A DNA stretch of 64,000 bases, from NCBI RefSeq assembly GCF_037975245.1, contig NC_092567.1, positions 7,502,714 to 7,566,713 of the forward strand, given 5' to 3'. The DNA comes from Apostichopus japonicus (taxonomy: Eukaryota; Echinodermata; Holothuroidea; Aspidochirotida; Stichopodidae). Position 1 is the stretch's first letter. Every line of letters begins with the position of its first letter. The notes under the pieces are model-generated. The model made no database searches, was not told the DNA's origin, and saw only the letters and a program-made list of their open reading frames with translations. Position numbers and translations under genes: made by a program. Shown here one piece after another: positions 11,901-23,900 of the stretch.

Positions 11901-14900
11901 CTATGTTTCTAACCGATAACATCATCACCGCTTTAGTACACACAGTAGGCTTACTCTGCTTCTACAATAGTTTTCTGTAAAAATATTCATCGCCTACATT
12001 ATACAGACGATTAATTCAAACAACTTATGTTCTAAAGCAAGTCAAAATAAAAAATATGCACCTGAAATTCCCGTAAATATCTCATTTGCATAATAATATA
12101 TGACCCTAGCCAGTTTAAGCTAATGAATAGAAATAGTTAAACAAACAGGTGCTCATTGTACCCCCAAATATTGTCAGTGAACGTGAAGAGGTTACCATGG
12201 AAACATTAATTAAGTAGGTCAGTAGGTGTACAGCAGTGACTACGAATCATCCGTTGGGGCAAATCCATCAAATAACATGTTTATGTCAGACGCCTTGTTA
12301 TTGCATACGTTGCGTTCTTATTTTTTGGTTCTTCTTTGTAAGATTTATTTTAAATGAGCAAACTTGCTCTAACTTGTTGTTTAATGTATGCCCACATGCT
12401 GTCATGCAAACCGATAGAAAACTTGAATAGAGAGGGTTTATAGACAACACAAAGTTATGAATACAAATTAAAGTAGGACTGATTCTTGTTATGTTCAGGT
12501 TATCGTCTTGAATTTAAGTTGCACTTCTCCCTGGTTGGAGTCTGCAAACTAGATAACACATTATTGTGTAGCTCTCAATATAAGTATAGTTAGAAGGGAG
12601 TGAATGTATTATTGACAAAAATATGTTTTATGATTCCCATTGTTGAGCTCCGGACTTGAAAATTACGGTATTAAACGCCTTGCATAAACGGACACCGTCA
12701 TGTGTTTCACTGTTGAATTTTATTAAATTTGTTTGACTGTTTAGCAGGAACACAAACAGGGTGATTAAGTTCGTATTGTTACGAGGGCCCATTGTTACGC
12801 TGGTCACTGTTAGTGAGAAACCTAATGTTATAATATAGAAAGTATTTGAAGTGGCCTACGTGACAAATCAATATTTGAGAAATTAGGTCGGGTTACGGTA
12901 TCAGAATGTTATTTATGTAATGAGTAATACACGATTGTTCTTGTATATTCCTTATGATGACACGCTTGTCTCGGGTTCCCGTCGGCTTACGTGAAATCCC
13001 GTTGTACGCGGTGCACGCATCTTCGTGGATTCTCTGGAATGTTCGCGAGATATGCAAAGGACTTCCAAGAACAGAGAAACTGGGTCGAATTGTTACTCAG
13101 GTGTATCGAGAAAGATCTAGATGATTCTTGACATGGCGAACCGTATAAAAACCCGCCCAAGATCGGAGAATTTCTCAGTTTCTGAACGAATACAGCCGGC
13201 GACACATATTATACTATTCTACTATATATCGTCAGTGCTCAACTGCCAGTAGTTTCTGAGGGATTGAGATATCGATACCAAGATTGATTCTACGCTTCCA
13301 TTCAGAAGAGGACTTTGCTGTGAAACTACAGTTTTCCAGTCATTTTTTCGGAGATTGATTCTACACAAGATTGATTCTACACTTCCATTCAGAAGAGGAC
13401 TTTGATGTGAAACTACAGTTTTCCAGTCATTTTTTCGGAGATTGATTCTACACAAGATTGATTCTACACTTCCATTCAGAAGAGGACTTTGCTGTGAAAC
13501 TACAGTTTTCCAGTCATTTTTCGGAGATTGATTCTACACAAGATTGATTCTACACTTCCATTCAGAAGAAGACTTTGCTGTGAAACTACAGTTTTCCAGT
13601 CATTTTTTTCGGAGAAGGTGAAGAATTTCTGTCTCCGTTGAGGAAGTTCGTTACACCAGGAGTTGGAGGCTATAAAGCTGATTTTGGACTGACTCTGGTA
13701 ATATTTAGTCGGCGAGAAGTTCGACTTGTGCTTCACTCGATTGTGGCTGGAAGTCCGTCTTCTATTTTGGAGCTTCGCCGGAAAGAAGGTGACTGCTGTT
13801 TTTGGGATCGCGAGAAATTTCGTCGAGGACCAGTGAATTTCGCGGTACAACGGACCGAGAATCGTCGTCATCAAGGTCGTGGCCGCTGAGGGATATCGCC
13901 GTTGGAAGAGACCAGCGTGTTTTAAAGTGTATCCTATCTTGTTAAGTTTGTGAGTAATTTTCTATATATTTGTAATTACCACTTGTTGTTGGTTCAAACT
14001 CCACTGTTCAACATGGTTTACGTTCTCATTCAAATTCTCTAGACTCGTCAATTGGTCTGTGTTCCTTACGGAAACGAACCCAGGCTTGTGTCTCGTTAAA
14101 AATTCGTTAAAAATTAATTATGGAGACCTCTCGCATTCCAACGTAACAGTATTGAGAAGAATATTATGCGTGTCAAACAATGAGCTAAACAATAATAATA
14201 GGATGGTTAAAAGCCGTATTGAATATTTACTTTGAGTATAAAACATTGTGCGAGATTACTATAAAACTCTTAAAGTAAAAGCTTAATATCATCCAATCAA
14301 ATCTGCGATATTCAATATAGTTCCCGAAATAAACATAATGCAATTATCTATTATTTGTATCGCCCTTGGTTTGTCTCCGTCTGAGTCCGAATCGAAATAA
14401 AAGAAATTGTACCAAATATGTGTAGCTCGGAAATATCGTAGAATAGCAAGTAACCCAAAAATTTGAAAGGATTTATTTAAATGTGTACTTCTGCCGCCAC
14501 AAAGTAATAAATCATGTTATTGTCGATCATAATGTCCTATATTATTTAGACATTATATTCATTTGATAACTATTGTTTTTTAAATACGAAACTAAAATCC
14601 TTCTAAGTATCGCAAAACTACTGAATGCAATTGCGTGAAAGCGTTCGAAATCCATACCCTATACAAAAGTTGTATTGTAAACAGAACATGTTTCGAAGGG
14701 ATTGTACCGTCATTGAAACAACGGTGTTTTCAATTTCTACTTTAAAACTTGAAAATTTCAAACAAAGGCTTGTACTGAGCCCCCACCTTCCCCTACCGTG
14801 CACGCTCACCTCAGTTTGGGTCTTAAAGTTGCACATTAATAATATAAAACAATGTAATTTGGTGAGATAAATTTTAAAATAGGGTGTGAAGAAACCGAGA

Positions 14901-17900
14901 ATTATGATCCAATTGAACTATTAGACCATGACGGCTGAACTTGAAGAAAGGCTAAACTGTATCGACCAGACCTTTTCTATCTTTCAAACAAACTATTCTA
15001 AAATAGTACGCTTCGTAAAGTGTCCATGTGTTCTCCCTCGACATTGATACAAAGATTGAAATGAATTCTCAACGCTTTGCAATATACTTTTTACCGATAT
15101 TGGTTGTTTCTCCCGTTTTTTTTTTTGATATTTACGCCGTCAGTGTTTATAATACATTGACATCCTTTATATTTGACATTGATATTTGATACAATTGATA
15201 CATTGATATGACTTTTCTCTGCACCATATATAGTGTCTTTACCCTTTGTCCCATTTTTATATTTGGGAAGGAGGGAGGGTGGGGTGGTAGTGGTGGGCTC
15301 CAAATATTAATTGCGTCCGTTGGGAGGGGTCCAAACGGGAAGACCCCTTTTCTTTATATAAATTAAATAAATAGTTTCCAATGCTTTAGCAATATCAATT
15401 ATTATTGCCCATACAGTAGTATTGCCCATCAATACTTCCGCTATCTGCTACATGTGTACATTGAGTTGTCATGTCCGCTATAGCCCTTACATTATATAAA
15501 ATATTAAGGAATATCCCAAAGCGCATCTTTTACCAGTCAATGAATATATATATAGAAAACAAACGATTGTTAATAAAAACCATTTAAATGAAAGTAAATA
15601 TTGCAACAGTTCGGTAAATATACGTGTATTATGCTTATTAGATACAAAGTACGTAACCGATATATTTTCTTTCCATTGGCCGGAGGGGAGGGGGGGGGGG
15701 AAGGGCTGTAACGGGTCTATAACGACCTGCCCGTAAATATAACCAAATTTATTAGCGCGCTCCGCGCGCGTTCCACATGTCAATGTGCATATCATATAGG
15801 CATTCATCGGTTTGTACATCGCATGCAAATAACATACAGTCATTTTCCATGTTATTACCCTTCCATATTGGTTATTATATTGGGAAAGCCGTTACAATGT
15901 TAATGGTAATTATAATATAAGTTAAACCACTGAAAACACATTGCAAATTATCTTTCTGTCAGTAGGTGCCCGGAAAGTTATCAGCATATTGCCCGAATTT
16001 TTACAAAAATATTTGGTTGGGAGGGGATGGGGGGGGGGGCGGTTGGGCTAATAAGTTTGTGTAATGAGTGCCAGTGGGTACAAAACAAGTTCGTAACAAA
16101 AGTGCAGTCGCGAAAAATAGGGTGTCTGAATGACACTGACCGTATCGTTCACAAGTAGCGCAGTGGTGAGGGGGGGGGGGGGGTACAAGGCAGCAGTCGC
16201 AATTTTCTGGCTTCAAAACCCATCCAGTTGGATTCTCAGCCACTACACCACCCCCCCCCCCCCAATCACCAGGCCTTAGCTACGTCCCTGAATAAAGGTA
16301 TAAGGTAGGACGATACTGAGCTAGACATATTAATTGGTTATTATGCAATATCTGTTACCGGTTTATCCAGATAATTTCATTTCATGCTCGCCAAACTCAA
16401 CTTGTAGACTTAAAGAATCTTACAGACAATATGTTTGTATATTCACATTATCCTTCTCTTAGATTTGAAGTGAACAACATATTAGCAGGGCTTTAAAATA
16501 TTCATTTCACAGAATACATGCTGGTTTTAGTGTTAAGGTCTCGGCATTTGGGTTAGTTGAGACAGAGTGAAATACTGCTTGGCTTAATGAGTCGCCATAA
16601 TGTAAGGGGAGGGCGATATTATAAAGAATATCTCCTTAACAACATTTATGTTTATCACCAAACTCATAATAATCATAATGAATAATCATATACTACCACA
16701 GTGTTTCAAGGTTTGACACCCTCCATCTACCCCTACCAAGGGCTGGGGGCGCCAGCCCCCCCAGTGAAAAATGCTGCAAATGAGAAAAAATCTCATTTGG
16801 AGCACCAAATTGCATCTAAGGCCAGGTGAAAATGCAAAATTATTTGCAAAATGGAGTGGGTGTTGAAGTGTGATATATTGCACCAAATTGCATCTGAGGC
16901 CACCTGCAAAAAAATTCTAAGGGGAGGGGGACACCTACCTCCTTAGACTCCTCACCCAGGCCGGCCATCAGTCTTAGCCCCCACTCAAAAGTACCTTCCT
17001 ACGCCACTGACCCCTACCACCTGAAAGGGTAATTCATATCGGCCCCATGCAAGATATGTTGTGGTCGCTATTTGATTGTTTTGCCAGAAATAAATAACAT
17101 TTAGAAAGATATAACAACAAAACTAACTAAATTGCTGAAAAAAGTAACACCAGAGTTGTAAACTCCCCACAACACGATCCATATATCATTGGTGTATTTA
17201 TTTGTAGGTCAAGTTACCTTTATAAAGGCACTATGTGTATACTTCACTGCAAATGTTTGCGATGAAACCGTCCATTTACCTTGTCAGGGGCGACGGAGCC
17301 GTGGAAGAGGATGTGTGTGTGTGTGGGGGGGGGGGGGTTATTGAGCACATACTCTTCCTATCTTCTCGTTACCCTGAAAAGTGGCTTCCATTTGTTAAAG
17401 GAACTTACCAGTTATACTTGGTAATTTAAAGTACCCTCTTGTTGTATTTTGTTAACAAGTGCTTTATGTCTAAGAAATTGCTATTTGGCTTCAAAATAAT
17501 AATAATGATAAAATATGCAGTTCAAAAGTAACGGTATAAAAACATATTTTGTTGAAAACCATCAAATACTTGAATTTGTGGAAAAGTGTTTACAGGTTTG
17601 AGATACATCCATTAAGTTGAACATTTAATGTGTAGCATCTTAAATATTTGGAGATTAAGAAACATTTCAGCTTTAAGATTGATCGTTTCTAGATTTTATA
17701 TTTAACCAGTGACCTGTAACAAACTAAGACAGTTTAGTTCTCCTTTAAAGTGAGAAGGATTCACGAAGACGAACTATAAAGTCAATTAATTTACCGAAAA
17801 TAACATACGAAGTAAACCACGTGATCCGAGCATACATTTGAAACAAGGAACCTGTATTACTCTGTTTGTTGTGTACAATGTGGTATTTCTACATGCTTGA

Positions 17901-20900
17901 ACAACTTTATAATAATTTAAAGCTAAACATATAACCAACAATTCTGATCATGTGGACGGCTATACTTTTCACAATTATTATCAACCGCATATAATTTACA
18001 TACAGCAGTTCCAACTATCATCATTATTATCAACATTACTACATCCATTCTAATTTATTTTTCTTGGAATCGTTGAAACAAAAGACTTGTGATTATAATT
18101 AATTCTGATTAGAATGATCAATCAGATGTGATATATTTCCTTGTTATATGTTGTTTACTTTGTTTATCTTCATTGATTTAGTAAACACTAAACCTGACTA
18201 GGAGGACATTCCACTACGCCCTCTACATCTTACACGATGATTACTCTACTTCTCTCCATAGGTTTCAATTGTACAATCTGCCAGACACTATTCCGGTTGG
18301 ATCTATTCCATCTTCCTTGAAATCAAGAAATGTGAAAGGTATTGTAACAATGACGTCATAATGGACACATTTAACATTTCTTACATTTAATTAAAGGCTT
18401 TACCAACTATGTGAATTTCTTTTGACTTGTTGATTGTTGTTAATTCACATACAAGAGAGTAATAAATCAGCAACATATGATTGCCATTTCATATGAAGGA
18501 GACACCCAAAACAGAGTCTTGTGATAGTAAACAACGAACTGAATAATATAATATAACAACACTTATTATTGCTAGGCTTGGTTTATTTGAGAGATAAGTC
18601 ATGTTCCTTTATTACAGAGCGACAATGATTGTGTAAGGTTTGAAGTAATGTTCTGCCCCTCAGAGACTGTCAACCCCCCGCCCCTCCATAAAAAAGCACA
18701 TTTAAGCTACCATTCTTTCAATCTGAATTGCAGAATAAAGCCGCAAAGTTTTAATGAACTTCTTTTCCAAGTTCTGCAAACGAAGTTCTTGTTTCTCTGA
18801 AATTGCTGCAGAGTGTATTAAAAAATAAGCGAAAACAAAACAGAGACCAAAAATGTATCGTATTCGAAATATACTAAAAGGTAACATTAGCATAAATACT
18901 TTATAAAGGCAAAGATAAGACACTCGTTCTGCAGTTTTGTAAAGAAACAGACGGTCGTCAAGCCGACAGTTCATATATGGGTAGGAGGTATGGGGGTCTG
19001 TGGTCTATCCCCAGAGAAAGGCGAAGTTAAGACTTCAAATGATACCTTCTGAGGCATAGTTTGACTTATATGACTTGACTTGACTTATGTCCAATATCTA
19101 TGTATAAACGCAACATTGTGCTTTAACTATTCTAAGTTAGTTTGAAATGCGTGGTGGTGGGGTGGGGGGTGGTGGGGAGATACCCCACCACCCCCTTGAT
19201 GGGCGCTTGAAGAGAGTGCAATCTACACGTATTGGCGAACATTAAGGTAGCATACGCCCATTAAAATCCCCATTGACTTACACACTAAATCACAAAAGTA
19301 ATGCCTTCTCTAAGCCTAGATAGAAGTTTTCACTTGCTAAGCGCTACCCATCACTGGATAGCTGACAAGTTGGCCTTTCATGGCACCATCAATTTTCCGT
19401 ACCATGACCGTGAAAATTTTTTGCTACGAGAGCCGGAACTTTTCGTCACTTGTAAACAAACCTCTTTACTCGGCCATAAACAATCTTCGTCCGCTGCTCC
19501 TGAGAGGGCTAAACTGGTCTAAAATTGCCTCAATTTTACCCATTTTTTTAACCACATGTGCTTCTGTTCATGCTCTTTAACATCCAAGCCACAAAAAAGC
19601 TCATCCTAATTGATAACATAGCAAAAAAGTTGTTCTCCTAATTGGCACTTTTCCTGAAGGAGAACATTTGCCGCGGATAGACGCTAATAGGAGTATGCCA
19701 CCTTAACATCCATGCATGATTCGTCTTGAAAAATAATAGTGGAATTAAAATGTGGGTAATGATTATGAGAGAAAGTATGAGAACTATATGTGAATTTAAA
19801 GCCAATTGTTTATTTTTTATTTATACACTTACGAAAGTAATAATACAAACATCGAAGAAAAGAAAACAGTATCGGTCTGTCTGTTACTCCCCTTACGTCT
19901 ACATTTCCCCAGATTTGGATAATATGTGGCTAATGAAATGAAGCAGCTTCCAGAGGTTTCGCCCCTGATCCCCCCCCCCCCCACCAGTGCCTAACACTAC
20001 TATCCGCAGAAAATTGAGTTCTTCTCATATATAGATTTCTGTGTTTTAAAAATGTCTTCAAGAGAACGAAAAATATCTTCAAAGGGTGCAGCTTAAGTCC
20101 ATCGGATCCCCACCAGCCTGCTTGGAATACAATATAGATGACTATAATTTATTTATTACATCTGATTTGTGTTTTAGTGCTTTAAACTCGCTACTAGAGA
20201 AAGAGCGATATCACCAAATGCAAAAACTTCAGGGGGCTTTCCCTCGTAGAGCCAACCAGGGCTTGAAATATATTCCAAAGAAAGCCCCTCGACCCCGTTT
20301 GAGCTCTCAGAAACGTTCTGTAAAATGTTGAGTTTGAGCTTCTTCCTGACAACCCTATCTAAAAATTTTGCAGCTTCCGGGGGCTTCGCATCACACCCTG
20401 TAATAGCATTAAACTATCAAAGAAAAATAGCTAATTTACAGTTTTGGTCTGTAAATCTGCATACAAAGCGAAATGTTCATAAAACAGGCTCTATGCATAT
20501 TAGATGAGTACTAGTTTAATTTTGAAATATACATTTTGTGTATCGATTCGTTATAGTTTTACATCGATATTATATAATTAATGAGGTAACGATGTATACT
20601 TTATTCTATTTTACGCGTGTTATCTGTCGAAGTTTTAACTTAATATTTGTGTTTGATTTTCGCTGAGATGCTAAATTGCCATAAAGAAAAATTAAATATT
20701 AGAGTAACCACTAATCTTGCAAGTAGTAGTTAAGAGAGGGATTCAGATACAATTCAAGAAGTTTTATTCATCGGTCAACGCGTAAATACAAGAACAGATC
20801 AGTAACGTTTGATCTGTATGGTCCACCATGTTGTCTACAGACGTCTACAATATATGATTCATTGTAATCGTTTAAGTGAGTTAAAACTAACCGAATGCAT

Positions 20901-23900
20901 TACTAGGAAGACATTACGAATACAGACTACGAATACAGGCGAGTGGTCGAGTGAAGGAGGGAGGTACAAATATTGCAAGCCGGGCTTCTTGCTCATGTGA
21001 TATGTACTCGTTGGTTGTTATGGTATTTCTTTTTTTTTTTTTTTGTGGGGGGGGTGAGGGTGGAGTGATTTGACTAAAGAGCTACAGTTTATGTTCGTCT
21101 TGCTTTTATGTTATAAACGTCGCTAGTCAAAAACAATGGTAAATGTACAAAAAAAGTACATAAATGGCAGATCACTATGCCATCTTACATTACATCTCCG
21201 AAATAAACGTTTTGAAGCGATACTCCTGTTGTTATGAACAACTGAATTTCATGTTTTGATGTATAATAAATAAAAATACAAACGCAAATGAAATTAAAAA
21301 AAACCTTTCATAAAAATTCTTCCGACTGTTTCTTTTACTGCGATCCAGGGTTTGCATTAGCCGCGGGATTGCGCGATTCCAGCAGTTTTTTATTTCAAAT
21401 CCCGCATGTAAAAAATTGCCAAGACGGGATGTGCCGTAGATAAATTTCAGATCTCAACTGAAATTAAACATACATTACGGCTGTGACCGTGTAGCGATTC
21501 ATCAATACACGATCGTATTTGGAATAAACGTTTAGTAAAAAGTCGCGATTATATTTGTTTGTTATCCCGTCCATAATCCATCTTAACATTCTGTTATTAT
21601 CCTTGCCAACATTTCCTTCTATTAATAAATGAATGAAAAAATATAGCAATTTTGAGAATTCTAGCTGCTTGAGGACATCAAAGACACATGCACTTGACAA
21701 ACTATGTTTGCGTAAAATGCCAACAAATCTCCGACCACATGGTAGCCTAAAATCACAAAGAGTCAACATGGAAATCTAGCCTAACCATCTGTTTATTCGC
21801 TTAAATTGTGTCGCAGTTATAGCTGGCACTAAAATATTCACCGAATACTTTCGGTGCTATCTCTGACCACATGGTAGTCAACCACCAGTCTAAGTCAATG
21901 GGAAAATCTAAATTAACCATCTGCGTCTTTGCTCAAATTGTAAGGCAGTTGGCTAAAACTAAAATATCCATGGAATACTTCCATTATTACTGCTATCTTC
22001 GACAACATGCTAGCCTAACACATCGGTTTTATTACACACACACAAAAGCGTAGACTTGTTTACAACTTTCAATTACCTGGAAATCGGCAATTGTTTGGAA
22101 GGTATGTACTATATCTTGAAGAGGTAATATAGTGTGGTACGTGCAGTGCACAATTGCTGCTGCGATGGATTAAAGATATTACCTTTGAGTAGTTTTTTTT
22201 TTTTCCGGTATAATATTTTCGGTGTTGAGCGATTTTATCCACACAGGAAAAAGAACCATTACGAATGGCTAAGCCTGGAAATAGTAAGCAATTGAAACAG
22301 CCATATACACTTCAATGAAGTTATCTCATTAAAATAATCTTCCGCAGTCGCGTGCATTGATTAATCAAAACATGAAATAATGAATATAAAGCACTCTCGT
22401 AGCAGTTACGAGATCCCCTCCCCCCCCCCCCCCAGAAAATGAGTACCTTCGTTATTGCTGTTATCTTTAACCACATGGTAGTCAACCACCAGCCTAGGTC
22501 AATGGGGAAATCTAGCCTAAACAAATGCATATTTGCTAAAATTGCAAGGCAGTTAGCTGGAGCTAAAATATCCATGAAATACATTAATTATTACTGCTAT
22601 CTTCGACCACATGCTAGCCTAACACCACATCGTTTTTTTTACACACACACACAAATGCGTAGCCTTGTTTACAACTTTCAATTACCTCGACATCGGCAAT
22701 TTTTTGGAAGGTGTACGTGCTATGTTTTGAAGAGGTTATATAGTATTGTAGGTACACAGTTGCTGTTGCGATGGATTAAACATTTCAATTTTGAGTAGTT
22801 TTCACCAGTATAATATTTTCATTTTCGGTGTTGAGTGAATGTATCCACACAGGAAAAAGAACCATTACGAATGCCTAAACCTGGAAATCATAATATCATA
22901 AAAGCAATCGCATAGCAATTACGCGACCCCCCCCCTCCCCCCTCAGAAAACGGGTACCCGTTTTGAGTGTTTTCGATTCGGGTACACGAATGTTCGGTCG
23001 GCTACCCGGGTATTTGGTTACCCGACTCAGACCTAGACTGTTTTTACTCATTAAATAAAACTAATGCTCAAGAGAAATTTTTCATCCTTCGCTTGGATCA
23101 AGTAAATGATGATGGATGCAACTATGCTGCAGGCTATGGTAGTCTCTGATGAAAAAGGAATTTTCATGGTTATTCAAAATAAATACGTGTTTCTTGAGTT
23201 TAAATGGAAATAAACATTTGTCATATCGTCACCAGTATTGTAACTGAATCATAACCGTAATACTAGGGACGTGCAGTTAGTTACAGATGATTTGTCTAGT
23301 CGTGTAGCTCCGTAATTTAACTCAAGTAATTACAAATACATTTAGTCTTTTTCTATCATCAATATTTAAATTATTAGTTTTCATGGTATTTGATGACGTC
23401 ACTAATGCGTTGTAATATAAAGCTGAATATCTTGAAATCGGGTAGCTTTACAAACATCACGAGCAATCAAATGTTTCATTTCTCTGTACATAAACATATC
23501 TATACTAATATTCTACCTACATTCATTATTTCAATTAATTAATAGTAATGTAAATACATACAAACCTCTCTATCTCCATCCCTCAACATTATTTCTGATA
23601 CTCGTACACATTGTACCCTTGTTCAATGTTATGTGTTTAAAGGACACATCGAGATTCCCATTGTTAATGTTGGAGTGACGTCACTGCTGATGTCATCATT
23701 GATCAATCTGAAAGACAGAATTAGTTAGTGTAAACAACACGTTTGCCTCGATCCAGTAAATGTTTTCTACTTTAGACAGATGTGTGTATAATAGCTACTA
23801 AATTATCTCGTGATAACAGCTTAGAGAGAGATTCAGAGACGATGCAGCCAAAGTCACATAAGTTTGTGCATTATTTAACATTTTGAAAACGTTGATATTT

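Larger units (their letters stand above)
12777..14148 (+). mobile_element. Solo LTR of a retrotransposon
   Basis: The unit begins TGTTACGAGGGCCCATTG and ends CCAACGTAACA, so it has TG...CA ends inside a short inverted repeat TGTTACG/CGTAACA. It is flanked by a perfect 4-bp duplication GTAT (12773-12776 and 14149-14152). A TATA box lies at 13144-13150. No gag, protease or reverse transcriptase lies on either side and no second LTR exists, so this is a solo LTR left by recombination. Gypsy and BEL/Pao are both possible. At 1372 bp it is long for an LTR, partly through an internal 87-bp tandem repeat. Confidence 0.7.
8939..18261 (+). other. Intron 1 (9323 bp, phase 2)
   Basis: Runs from GTAAGT to CTCTCCATAG. 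It carries a hAT-like MITE with a nested element, a solo LTR with TATA box and tandem repeat, an unclassified dispersed repeat and a second hAT-like MITE, all listed separately. The stretches between (8.95-10.9, 11.8-12.77, 14.15-15.69 and 17.02-18.26 kb) are AT-rich. No further exon is recognised in them. Confidence 0.65.

Noticed and set aside
13222-13874. Minus-strand open frames with a repeated 29-residue block
   Set aside because: They result from the 87-bp tandem array inside an LTR; frames break at the single-base indel and have no start context or splice partners.
19940-20420. Possible coding relic with CAGCTTCCGGGGGCTTCGC motifs
   Set aside because: The motif recurs at 19948 in degraded form, which suggests a repeat, but boundaries and frame could not be established.
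22439-22798. 119-codon open frame
   Set aside because: Lies in a duplicated repeat; the sister copy at 21.9 kb does not keep the frame.
22950-23030. GGGTACCCG-rich palindromic patch (similar GTACTCGG patch at 58.9-59.05 kb)
   Set aside because: Looks like local slippage of a short word; no array structure or shared flanks could be shown.
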